This document shows, one piece after another, positions 1-7,746 of a stretch of DNA of 64,000 nucleotides. The first letter of the stretch is position 1. Each line of letters starts with the position of its first letter. A model generated the notes under the pieces. It was not told the DNA's origin and ran no database searches. It was given only the letters and a program-made list of their open reading frames with translations. The translations under genes were made by a program, and so were the position numbers. Origin of the DNA: Streptomyces sp. NRRL F-6676 (GTDB lineage: Bacteria; Actinomycetota; Actinomycetes; Streptomycetales; Streptomycetaceae); assembly GCF_000725625.1 (NCBI RefSeq), contig NZ_JOHS01000025.1, forward strand, positions 1 through 64,000, given 5' to 3'.

Positions 1-42
1 CGCCAACTCACCCCGGAGCCGTTCCACCTCCCCCAACCTCAT
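1..42 (-). CDS. Possible 5' end of a gene leaving the window
   Basis: On the minus strand an ATG at 42 opens a frame reading MRLGEVERLRGELA that runs off the left edge. It is too short to recognise. The leucine/glutamate pattern would suit the start of a helical protein. No convincing ribosome binding site is visible, so the call is weak. Confidence 0.25.
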   Translation of the reverse strand, partial: MRLGEVERLRGELA

Positions 43-94
43 ACCGAGAAGATGCCCAACACCAGGCGAGATCACCCAACGTAACGAAGCACTA

Positions 95-1171
95 CTAGTC
101 CGGGGGCTCCGGAACCGTCCCGTCCAGGTCCCGCGTTCCGGGGGCGACGCACTCCGCGACGGCGCCGGGCGCGAGCCTCGGCAGCGCGCGGTGGTGGAAG
201 GGCACGGCGTGCGCGTCGCCGTGCCGGGGGCCGCCGTTGTCGACGGCGGACCGCTCGCCCCGCAGCCCGGACGGGTCACCGCCGGGCGACTGGGGCAGGG
301 GCGCGGGAAGCTGCCCGGCGCGTGCGGCGGACTCCGCCGCCCGGCCCGCGCTCCCCGCCTCGGCCAGGGCCGCCACCTCGGCACCCCCGGGCCACGGCCC
401 GTGCGCGACGGACACCACCGGCTCCGCCCGCTCCCGCGGTTCCGCCACCGCCCGCTCCGCCACCGCCCGCTCCGGCGCCGACGACGCGGGCGGCTCCCGT
501 ACGAGCCCGGCTGCCGGCTCCGACGGGGTGACCGGCACGGGCACGAGCGGTACCGAAGCCACGGGCAGCGGAAGCGGCAGCGCCGGGACCTGCGGCAACA
601 GCACCGTCACATCCCCCAGCCCACCCGTGACCGCTTCGATGACCCCGCCGACCGGCGCCACGGCCTCCTCCACCACCGGTCGCACCAACCCGCCGGCAAC
701 CGGCACGACCACCTGCCGCACAGCACCGCTCACCCCGGCCACGGCATCTCGGAGGCCGGGAGCGGCCGCCGCGCTGGGTGCGGCCGGTGCGTTACGACGG
801 CTGTGCTTGTGAGGCGTGCTGTCGGCACCGCCGCCCCGCGCCGCGCTCGCCGCGCTCGTCGTACTCGCCGCGCTCCCCGTACTCGCCGCACGGGAAGCAG
901 GCGCCGCACCGGGCGCCGCCTCGACCACGGCCGACGTCGCCTGGGCCACGACCGCCGGCACGTCGGTCACCGGCGCATCCGTCACCGTCACCGGCCCGTC
1001 GGCCACCGGCACCGGCGCCCCCTCCGCCGCCTGTGCCCTCCCCCCGTACAGGAGCCCGAGCACCACCAACCCGCCCACCAGCAGCGCCAGTCGCAGCGCA
1101 CGTCGGACGGCCGCCGTGCGCGCGACGCGCAGGACGGCGCCTGCGGGGTGCGGCGCGGCGGGCGGGACCAA
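95..1171 (-). CDS. Secreted or membrane-anchored Ala/Pro/Val-rich protein
   Basis: A 358-residue protein of unknown function. Residues about 25-48 form an Arg-rich n-region and a hydrophobic stretch (ALLVGGLVVLGLLYG) ending in AQA, which looks like a signal peptide or signal anchor. The rest is low-complexity Ala/Pro/Ser. A more hydrophobic Val/Gly/Leu/Pro segment lies at about 140-220, with repeats of the GGVIEAVTGGLG type. The start appears to be TTG at 1171, with GGAGG about 11 bases upstream. Codon bias supports this strand; the overlapping plus frames are Arg/Pro-rich shadows. It lies downstream of the VWA gene in the same orientation after a 127-base gap and could be read through from that operon. 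No domain recognised. Confidence 0.6.
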   Translation of the reverse strand: MVPPAAPHPAGAVLRVARTAAVRRALRLALLVGGLVVLGLLYGGRAQAAEGAPVPVADGPVTVTDAPVTDVPAVVAQATSAVVEAAPGAAPASRAASTGSAASTTSAASAARGGGADSTPHKHSRRNAPAAPSAAAAPGLRDAVAGVSGAVRQVVVPVAGGLVRPVVEEAVAPVGGVIEAVTGGLGDVTVLLPQVPALPLPLPVASVPLVPVPVTPSEPAAGLVREPPASSAPERAVAERAVAEPRERAEPVVSVAHGPWPGGAEVAALAEAGSAGRAAESAARAGQLPAPLPQSPGGDPSGLRGERSAVDNGGPRHGDAHAVPFHHRALPRLAPGAVAECVAPGTRDLDGTVPEPPD

Positions 1172-1298
1172 GGCGGGACAGCCTCCGTGGGACGGGCGGA
1201 ACCAGAGGGGTACGAGCGAAGGAGCACCGATACTCGCACGCCGCCTCCGAGCCCGCGCAAGCCCCTCGCTTCCTCGCTTCCTCGCCTCCTCCCCTCCC

Positions 1299-2531
1299 TC
1301 AGCCCACGTCCGGTATCGGCAGCGGCCGTTTCTCGAGCGCCGCCGCCATCACCTCGGGGAACAGCTCGGGCGTGCACGCGAACGCCGGTGCCCCGAGCGC
1401 CGCGAGGGCCGCCGCGTGCTCGCGGTCGTAGGCGGGCGCCCCCTCGTCGGACAGCGCGAGCAGCGCCACGAACCGCACCCCCGACGCCCGCATCGCCGCC
1501 ACCCGCTTCAGCATCTCGTCGCGTATCCCCCCTTCGTAGAGGTCGCTGATGAGGACCACGACCGTGTCGGCGGGCCGGGTGATCCTCGACTGGCAGTAGG
1601 ACAGCGCCCTGTTGATGTCCGTGCCGCCGCCGAGCCGCGTGCCGAACAGGACGTCGACCGGGTCGTCGAGCCGGTCCGTCAGATCGGCCACCGCCGTGTC
1701 GAAGACGACGAGCCGTGTGGCGATCGACCGCATCGACGCCAGCACCGCCCCGAACACGGACGCGTACACGACGGACGACGCCATCGACCCCGACTGGTCG
1801 ATGCAGAGGATCACCTCCTTCTTCACCGACCGCGACGCACGCCCGTGCCCGACGAGCCGCTCCGGCACGACCGTGCCGTGCTCGGGCAGGTAGTGCTTGA
1901 GGTTGGCCGCGATCGTCCGGTTCCAGTCGATGTCGCCGTGGCGGGGCCGGGCGACCCGGGCGCCGCGGTCGAGGGCGCCGGTGAGCGCGGCCCGGGTGCG
2001 GGTGGCGAGCCGCTTCTCCAACTCCTCGACCACCTTGCGCACCACCGCCCGTGCCGTCTCCCTCGTCGTCTCGGGCATCGCCTTGGTGAGGGAGAGCAGG
2101 GTGCCGACGAGGTGGACGTCCGCCTCCACCGCCTCCAGCAGCTCCGGCTCCAGCAGCAGCGTGGCCAGGCCGAGCCGGTCGATCGCGTCCCGCTGCATCA
2201 CCCGCACCACGGAGGCCGGGAAGTACGTCCGTATGTCCCCGAGCCAGCGGGCGACCGACGGCGCGGACGCCCCGAGCCCCGCCGAACGGTCCCGGCCCGA
2301 CGCCGGTTTCTCCTCCTTCCCGTAGAGCGCGCCCAGCGCGCCGTCCATCGCCGCGTCCCGCCCGGCGAGTTCTTGCCCGGTGCCGTCCGCACCGCCCCCA
2401 CCGAGTACGAGCCGCCACCGCCGCAACCGCTCCTCCGCCGCGCCCGGTGCGCCCGGTCCGTCCGGTCCGTCCGGTGAGGCCGGCCCGTCCGGTGTCCCCG
2501 GCGCCCGCGGCACCTGCTGTTCCGCCGTCAT
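1299..2531 (-). CDS. VWA domain protein, partner of the MoxR ATPase
   Basis: A 410-residue protein. The C-terminal half is a von Willebrand A domain with an intact MIDAS motif DQSGSM at about 245-250, followed by FDTAVADL, the GGGTDI segment and the VLISDLYEGG strand. The N-terminal 200 residues are helical and carry conserved-looking segments around WLGDIRTYFP. MoxR AAA+ ATPases usually work with VWA proteins as metal-dependent chaperone-like complexes. The ATG overlaps the stop of the DUF5682 gene (TCAT at 2528-2531 on the plus strand), indicating translational coupling. It is the last gene of a MoxR - DUF5682 - VWA operon. The family assignment is firm; the substrate is unknown. Confidence 0.93.
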   Translation of the reverse strand: MTAEQQVPRAPGTPDGPASPDGPDGPGAPGAAEERLRRWRLVLGGGGADGTGQELAGRDAAMDGALGALYGKEEKPASGRDRSAGLGASAPSVARWLGDIRTYFPASVVRVMQRDAIDRLGLATLLLEPELLEAVEADVHLVGTLLSLTKAMPETTRETARAVVRKVVEELEKRLATRTRAALTGALDRGARVARPRHGDIDWNRTIAANLKHYLPEHGTVVPERLVGHGRASRSVKKEVILCIDQSGSMASSVVYASVFGAVLASMRSIATRLVVFDTAVADLTDRLDDPVDVLFGTRLGGGTDINRALSYCQSRITRPADTVVVLISDLYEGGIRDEMLKRVAAMRASGVRFVALLALSDEGAPAYDREHAAALAALGAPAFACTPELFPEVMAAALEKRPLPIPDVG

Positions 2532-4987
2532 ACCGCCGCCTCCCCGTACCCGTTGAACGCGTCCCGCCCGCCGTCGCGCGGGAGACCGGCGTGTGGAAGG
2601 CCGGTGCGCGGGAGACCGGTGCGCGGAAGTCCGGCGGACGGCGGCTCCTCCTTCTCCTCCGTGCCGGGGAGGCCGGGGAGGCCGGTCAGGCCGAGGAGCA
2701 GCCCCAGCACCGGCAGTACGGCGTCCGCGCGCTCCGCGTCGAGGCCGTCCCCGAACCCCGGGACGCCCGCGCCCCCGTGCCCCGCGCTCCCCCGCGCCCC
2801 GGGACCGCGCCGCACCAGTTCGCCGAGCGTTCTGCGCACCCCCGCCTCGTACGCCGCGAACGTGCGCCGCAGCAGGGGCAGTACGTCGTCGAACGCCTGC
2901 GCGGGGACCCCCGTGAGCCAGGCGTCCACCAGCCCCCGCAGCCGTTCGTCGTGCACGAGCAGCATTCCGCCGCCGGAGCCGCCCCCGAGGAACCCCTCGA
3001 TCCATGCGGCCGCGTCCGCCGGCGGCGTGCCCGGCGACAGGACGAGCCCCATCAGCCGGGCCGCCTCCCCCTCGGCCAGCACACCGTCGTCGAGCAGCAG
3101 CCGTACGGCTCGGCCGCGCACGAGCCCCGCGACCGTGTCCCGCGCCGACAGCACCCGCAGCACCGCGTGCCAGCGCCGGCGCAGGCCGCCGCGGCCGACC
3201 GGCGGCCCGGTCCCCTCGGCCAGCAGCGCCACCGCCCCGTGCACGGCGTCGACATGGCCCCGCAGCTCCGCCGCGGCCTCGGCGTCGAGCGCGGCACAGG
3301 CGGGCGGGAGGCCGACGAACACCCGCTCGGCCAGGCCCCCGGCGACCTCGGCCAGGGCCCCGGCGTCCGTGCCGCGCACGTCGCCGTAGCGCAGGGAGCG
3401 GACGAGCGCGGGCAGGGCCTGGGCGAGGTGGCCCACGTCGGTGTCGAGTGCCGCGCGGTCGGTGAGGACCCGCATCACCACCGGCAGCGCGTCCGGGAGC
3501 GAGGCGAGCAGACACCGTTCGGCGAGCGCGGTGACCTCGGCGAGCCCCCGCGCGGACAACGCCTCCGCCTCGGCCTTCGCGGTCGCGGCGGCGAGCACCG
3601 TGGTTCCCCACACCCCCGCCTCCGCCACCCGCACCGCCAGTTCGGGTTCCCAGCGCAGCCGCCAGGTCTCCCGGAAGGTGCCCGTGCCGGCGCGGCCTCC
3701 GGTCGGCTCGCCCCAGCCGATGCCCAGCAGTCGCAGCCGGTGCAGCACCCGGCTGCGCCCCGCGTCGGTCTCCTTGCGCAGGTCCAGTTCGGCCTCGCGC
3801 GCCGACGGTTCGGGTTTCAGCCGCAGCCGCCGCTGGTGCCGGGCGAGGTCCCGCTGAAGGGGCACCGCGGGCGCCGAGTCGGGGACCTCTCCCAGCACCT
3901 CCCCGACCACGAGCCGGTCCCGCACCAGCGCCAGCGGCACGTCCGAGCCCTCGCACAGCACCGCCCGCACGGCGTCGAGCGTCTCGGTCAGCCCGGGCAG
4001 CGGCCGGCCGCGCAGCACCGCGAGCGTCTCCGCGAGCCGTACCGCCTCGATGACGTCGGCGGACGACACCATCCGGTCCTCGGCCCGGAGCAGCCCGGCC
4101 ACCTTGGTCAGCCACCGTTCGACGGGCCGGTCCGGGGCGGCGAAGAGATGGCCGTACCAGCCGGGTGACTCGATGCCCGCGCCGTAGCCCCCCGCCCGGG
4201 ACAGTCTGCCGTGGGTCCACGGCACCCACGTCATGTCGGCCCTCACCCGGGGCAGGCCCTTCACCAGCGCCCGGTCGGCGGCCAGGGTGGTGCGCTCCCG
4301 CAGCGCGGGCACGTGCCAGGCCCCGCACACCACGGCCACCCGGTCTCCGAACTCCTTGACCGCCGCCCGCACCTGGATCCGCATGTACGCCTCGCGGACC
4401 AGGTCCCGCGCGTGCCCGCCGTCGCCGTAGGTCTCCCGGAGCGCGGCCATCGCCTCGCCGAGCGCCGCGAACGGCGCGAGGGCGTCCCCCGCGGCGCCCC
4501 GGTGTTCGACCGCGTCCTCCCACCAGCGCTCGGGATCGTCGTACCCGGCGGCGTCGGCGAGCACGGCGAGCGGATCGACCCGCACGCGCTGGGCCTCGTC
4601 GGTCTCCCCGGCGCCGTCGGTCTCCCCGGCCTCGTCGGCGTCGTCGGCGTCTTCCCGCTCCCAGGCCAGGGTGTGCGCGGCCGGAAGGTCGATGAAGCGG
4701 GCGGGCACGTCGTGCTCCAGCGCCCAGCGGAGGGCCACCCACTCCGGGGAGAACTCGGCCAGCGGCCAGAACACCGAGCGCCCCGGTTCGTCCACCGCGT
4801 GGGCGAGCAGCGCGACCGGCGGCCGCATCGCCTCGTCCGCCGCGAGCGGGATCAGCGGATCGGCCTCCGGCGGCCCCTCGATCAGTACGGTTCCGGGAGC
4901 CGCCGCGTCGAGCGCGGCCCGCACCGCCCGCGCCGAGCCCGGTCCGTGGTGACGGACGCCGAGCAGCAGCGGCCCCGTGCCGGTCAT
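2528..4987 (-). CDS. DUF5682 family protein with TraB/ChaN-like GX2H motifs
   Basis: An 819-residue protein that I place, from memory, in the DUF5682 family found beside MoxR/VWA pairs in Streptomyces. The N-terminal 230 residues show LLLGVRHHGPGS (GX2H, residues 7-18), LIEGPPEAD (35-43) and VVCGAWHV (GX2H, 219-226). This GX2H...E...GX2H pattern recalls the TraB/TIKI/ChaN superfamily, whose members can be metal-dependent hydrolases; that comparison is my inference. The remaining 590 residues are Leu/Ala-rich, probably helical repeats. The C-terminal tail has short LPRTGLPHAGLP-like repeats. ATG 4987 overlaps the stop of the MoxR gene (4984), and its own stop overlaps the VWA start, so the three genes are translationally coupled. 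Confidence 0.88.
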   Translation of the reverse strand: MTGTGPLLLGVRHHGPGSARAVRAALDAAAPGTVLIEGPPEADPLIPLAADEAMRPPVALLAHAVDEPGRSVFWPLAEFSPEWVALRWALEHDVPARFIDLPAAHTLAWEREDADDADEAGETDGAGETDEAQRVRVDPLAVLADAAGYDDPERWWEDAVEHRGAAGDALAPFAALGEAMAALRETYGDGGHARDLVREAYMRIQVRAAVKEFGDRVAVVCGAWHVPALRERTTLAADRALVKGLPRVRADMTWVPWTHGRLSRAGGYGAGIESPGWYGHLFAAPDRPVERWLTKVAGLLRAEDRMVSSADVIEAVRLAETLAVLRGRPLPGLTETLDAVRAVLCEGSDVPLALVRDRLVVGEVLGEVPDSAPAVPLQRDLARHQRRLRLKPEPSAREAELDLRKETDAGRSRVLHRLRLLGIGWGEPTGGRAGTGTFRETWRLRWEPELAVRVAEAGVWGTTVLAAATAKAEAEALSARGLAEVTALAERCLLASLPDALPVVMRVLTDRAALDTDVGHLAQALPALVRSLRYGDVRGTDAGALAEVAGGLAERVFVGLPPACAALDAEAAAELRGHVDAVHGAVALLAEGTGPPVGRGGLRRRWHAVLRVLSARDTVAGLVRGRAVRLLLDDGVLAEGEAARLMGLVLSPGTPPADAAAWIEGFLGGGSGGGMLLVHDERLRGLVDAWLTGVPAQAFDDVLPLLRRTFAAYEAGVRRTLGELVRRGPGARGSAGHGGAGVPGFGDGLDAERADAVLPVLGLLLGLTGLPGLPGTEEKEEPPSAGLPRTGLPRTGLPHAGLPRDGGRDAFNGYGEAAV

Positions 4988-6138
4988 GGGCTCACCTCCC
5001 GGCAGGCCCGGTAGAAGTCCGCCCACCCCTCCCGCTCCCGGACGACCGCCTCCAGGTACTCACGCCAGGCGACCCGGTCGGCCGCCGGGTCCCGGACGAC
5101 GGCGCCCAGGACGCCCGCGGCGACGTCGCCCGGCCGCAGTACGCCGTCACCGAAGTGGGCGGCCAGGGCGAGCCCGCCGGTGACCACGGAGATCGCCTCT
5201 GCCGTGGAGAGAGTGCCGCTGGGCGACTTCAGCTTCGTCCGACCGTCCGCGGTGACGCCGTCGCGCAGTTCGCGGAAGACGGTGACGACGCGGCGGATCT
5301 CGTCGATGCCGTCGGGCGCCGCGGGCAGGTCGAGTGCGCGGCCGATCTGGTCGACCCGGCGGGTGACGATCTCGACCTCGGCCTCGGCCGTCTCCGGCAG
5401 GGGCAGCACCACCGTGTTGAAACGGCGGCGCAGGGCGCTGGAGAGCTCGTTGACCCCGCGGTCACGGTCGTTGGCGGTGGCGATGAGGTTGAAACCGCGG
5501 ACGGCCTGCACCTCCTCTCCCAGTTCCGGTATCGGCAGAGACTTCTCGGACAGGATGGTGATGAGCGAGTCCTGGACATCCGCGGGAACGCGGGTCAGTT
5601 CCTCGACGCGGGCGGTCATTCCCGCGGCCATCGCGCGCAGCACCGGGCTCGGCACCAGCGCCTCCCGGCTGGGGCCGCGGGCCAGCAGTTGCGCGTAGTT
5701 CCAGCCGTAGCGGATCGCCTCCTCCGGGGTGCCGGCGGTGCCCTGGACCAGCAGCGTCGAGTCGCCGCTGACGGCCGCGGCGAGGTGTTCCGACACCCAG
5801 GTCTTGGCGGTGCCGGGCACGCCGAGCAGGAGCAGGGCGCGGTCGGTGGCGAGGGTGGTGACGGCGACCTCGACGATGCGACGCGGGCCCACGTACTTCG
5901 GTGTGATCACCGTGCCGTCCGCCAGCGTCCCGCCGAGCAGGTACGTCGCCACGGCCCACGGCGACAGTTTCCAGCGGGGCGGGCGCGGGCGGTCGTCCCG
6001 CGCGGCCAGTGCGGCGAGTTCACCGGCGAACGCGTCCTCGGCGTGTGGCCGCAGTACCCCGGCGGCCTTCGTCGCGTGCACGTTGTCGTCGTCGGTTCCG
6101 CCGTGTGCGGTGGTCGTCTCTTCCACGGGCGCAGGCAT
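4984..6138 (-). CDS. MoxR-type AAA+ ATPase
   Basis: A 384-residue AAA+ ATPase of the MoxR group. Walker A is GVPGTAKT at about 106-113. NLIATANDRDRG followed by ALRRRFN supplies sensor 1 and the arginine-finger region, and a C-terminal lid follows. I chose ATG 6138 over an upstream in-frame start at 6219 because GGAGGGGGA lies 7 bases before it and the upstream frame would run into the promoter. It is the first gene of the MoxR - DUF5682 - VWA operon, each overlapping the next by 4 bases. MoxR ATPases are thought to remodel or activate protein complexes through a VWA partner. Transcription probably starts from the damage-type promoter at 6181-6203. Confidence 0.95.
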   Translation of the reverse strand: MPAPVEETTTAHGGTDDDNVHATKAAGVLRPHAEDAFAGELAALAARDDRPRPPRWKLSPWAVATYLLGGTLADGTVITPKYVGPRRIVEVAVTTLATDRALLLLGVPGTAKTWVSEHLAAAVSGDSTLLVQGTAGTPEEAIRYGWNYAQLLARGPSREALVPSPVLRAMAAGMTARVEELTRVPADVQDSLITILSEKSLPIPELGEEVQAVRGFNLIATANDRDRGVNELSSALRRRFNTVVLPLPETAEAEVEIVTRRVDQIGRALDLPAAPDGIDEIRRVVTVFRELRDGVTADGRTKLKSPSGTLSTAEAISVVTGGLALAAHFGDGVLRPGDVAAGVLGAVVRDPAADRVAWREYLEAVVREREGWADFYRACREVSP

Positions 6139-6180
6139 GGGCAGGTCCCCCTCCAGCTCGGCCGGTCCGGATCTGGTTCC

Positions 6181-6203
6181 ACCCTGCACCACCCCACTGA
6201 CAA
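6181..6203 (-). promoter_or_regulatory. RecA-independent (PafBC-like) promoter for the MoxR operon
   Basis: On the minus strand TTGTCAGTG (6203 to 6195), eight bases, then CAGGGT (6186 to 6181). As I recall it, the mycobacterial RecA-NDp consensus bound by PafBC is TTGTCRGTG-N8-TANNNT. Only the first base of the -10 differs. The expected start near 6174 leaves a leader of about 36 bases with a good ribosome binding site before ATG 6138. Confidence 0.6.
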
Positions 6204-6249
6204 TCGCTCTGACCTGCACAGACGCTCGCGCAGGGCGGATTGTCAGTGG
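6194..6249. repeat. Perfect 12-bp inverted repeat between divergent operons
   Basis: CCACTGACAATC at 6194-6205 and its exact complement GATTGTCAGTGG at 6238-6249 face each other across 32 bases. The arms are the -35 regions of the two divergent promoters, so a single activator could serve both operons. Confidence 0.8.
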
Positions 6250-6262
6250 CGGGATCTACCGT
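6240..6262 (+). promoter_or_regulatory. RecA-independent (PafBC-like) promoter for the SWIM-like gene
   Basis: TTGTCAGTG (6240-6248), exactly eight bases, then TACCGT (6257-6262) fits TTGTCRGTG-N8-TANNNT at every fixed position. A start 7-8 bases past the -10 falls on or next to ATG 6270, so the message would be leaderless. Confidence 0.7.
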
Positions 6263-6269
6263 CGTTGGC

Positions 6270-7676
6270 ATGAGTGATGCGGGGGTGCGCCGGGCCACGG
6301 ACCAGATCCCGGCACCGACGTCCGGCGCTGTGCCGGGCGCGGCGTCCGACGCCACGCCGGGCGCGGCGGATGCCGCGTCCGGGGCGGCCGGTCCGCGCCC
6401 GGACGCGGGCAGTGCACGGGAGGGGGCGGCCACGGTTCGCGGAACGCGGCGGGCGGAGGAAGAGCGGACGGCGGACTACGGCGGAAGCTCCGGTCCCAGG
6501 ATTTCCGGGCTCACGGGACCCACGCCCACCGACCCCGTGCCCACCGGTTCCACGCCCACTGATCCGGGGCCCGCCGGATCCGGGCTGGCCGGTTCCGGGC
6601 CCGCCGGTTCCGAGCCGGCCGGTTCCGAGCCCGCCGGGTCCGAGCCCGCCGGATCCGAGCCGGCCGATCCCGGGCCCGCCGGGTCCGGGCCGGCTGATCC
6701 CGGGCCCGCCGGGTCCGGGCCGGCTGATCCCCGGGCGGCCCGGCGCCGGGCGGAGCTGCGGGCGGCCCGGATCACGGCGGGGGCCACGGAGTTGGAGCAG
6801 CGGCTGGCCGATCTGCTGCGCGGGGGCCTGGCCGCCGCCGAGGAGAAGGGGTACGGGCTGTGGGAGGAGACGGCGGCCCGCATGGTCGACGCGCAGGCGC
6901 CCGGACTTGCCGCGGGTGTACGGGAGTTGGGGGCGATACCGGGGTCGGGTCCCGGCTGGCCCGCCCGGCTGCTGGAGGAGTGCGCGCTGCTCCACCTCCT
7001 CGACCGGGGCTGGCTGCGCCACGGCGAACTGCCCGACGGCCTGGCGGCGACGGTCCGCTCGCGGATCGGCCTGCCCGCCTCGCCCGCGGAACCGCCGGTG
7101 CGGGACCGCTGGCTGGTGCTGGCCCAGTACGACACACAGGACAGCCGGCTCACCACCCGCCGGATCTGGCTGCACGGCACCGCATCCGGCCGTACGGCGC
7201 TGGTCCTGTCGTACGGGGGCGGGGGCCGGGCGCCGGAGCTGTCCCTGCCGGTGGGGCTGGCGCTGGACGCGGAGACGGTGGCGTACCCCGGGGCGGGCCG
7301 GCTGCGGGTGGCCCTGGGCGAGCGGTTCTCGGCCCCCGGCCCGGTGCCGATACGCCCGCCGGGCAGCGGTCCGGCCGAGGCCGCCGCCCGCTACGGCGAG
7401 GCCCTGCGCGACGATCCGTGGCTGGACGCCTGCCCGGTGACGCTGCGCCGCGTGGTGCCGGTCCCGGCCGGGGAGGGCGCCTGGCAACTGGCCGACGCGG
7501 ACGGCGACCTGGCGCTGCCCGTCACCGCGGCGGCCGTATCCCGACCTGGCCTGTGGCGCCTGGTCGCCCTGTCGGGCGGCGCCCCGGTCACGGTCTTCGG
7601 CGAGTGCGGCCACCGCGGCTTCACCCCGCTGACGGCCTGGCCGGAGGGGACCGGAGAGGCGGTGGCGCTGTGCTGA
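6270..7676 (+). CDS. SWIM zinc-finger family protein that lacks the SWIM domain
   Basis: A 468-residue protein. From about residue 155 (AARRRAELRAARITAGATEL) to the end it reads like the C-terminal part of the Streptomyces SWIM zinc-finger proteins that accompany MoxR/DUF5691 genes, as I remember them: ELEQRLADLLRGGLA, GYGLWEETAARMVDAQAPGL and RDRWLVLAQYDTQ. The N-terminal part, where a CxC...CxH SWIM finger would be expected, instead holds Ala/Gly/Pro/Ser-rich sequence and tandem GSEPA/DPGPA repeats with no Cys or His finger. ATG 6270 is chosen because the promoter -10 ends at 6262; a TTG at 6240 lies inside the -35. It is first in an operon with DUF5691, divergent from MoxR. The role may be DNA or protein binding, but without the finger that is uncertain. 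Confidence 0.8.
   Translation: MSDAGVRRATDQIPAPTSGAVPGAASDATPGAADAASGAAGPRPDAGSAREGAATVRGTRRAEEERTADYGGSSGPRISGLTGPTPTDPVPTGSTPTDPGPAGSGLAGSGPAGSEPAGSEPAGSEPAGSEPADPGPAGSGPADPGPAGSGPADPRAARRRAELRAARITAGATELEQRLADLLRGGLAAAEEKGYGLWEETAARMVDAQAPGLAAGVRELGAIPGSGPGWPARLLEECALLHLLDRGWLRHGELPDGLAATVRSRIGLPASPAEPPVRDRWLVLAQYDTQDSRLTTRRIWLHGTASGRTALVLSYGGGGRAPELSLPVGLALDAETVAYPGAGRLRVALGERFSAPGPVPIRPPGSGPAEAAARYGEALRDDPWLDACPVTLRRVVPVPAGEGAWQLADADGDLALPVTAAAVSRPGLWRLVALSGGAPVTVFGECGHRGFTPLTAWPEGTGEAVALC
6550..6735 (+). repeat. 15/30-bp tandem repeats coding GSEPA and DPGPAGSGPA units
   Basis: Within the gene at 6270, units such as GGTTCCGAGCCGGCC recur about eleven times in register with the frame, giving GSEPA blocks followed by a 30-bp unit coding DPGPAGSGPA. 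The array sits where the SWIM finger is expected and probably grew by slippage. Confidence 0.8.
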
Positions 7677-7746
7677 CCCCGGCCCCGCGCACAGCGCCGT
7701 CTGCCTCCCTCGCCCGCCCCCTCTTCTCCTCACGGAAGGAACGCGT

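Noticed and set aside
1299..4742. A single minus-strand frame of 1147 codons spanning both the VWA and DUF5682 genes
   Set aside because: Only its last 410 codons (from ATG 2531) carry the VWA domain; the rest is an Arg/Gly-rich shadow of DUF5682, whose own frame has the conserved motifs and coupled starts.
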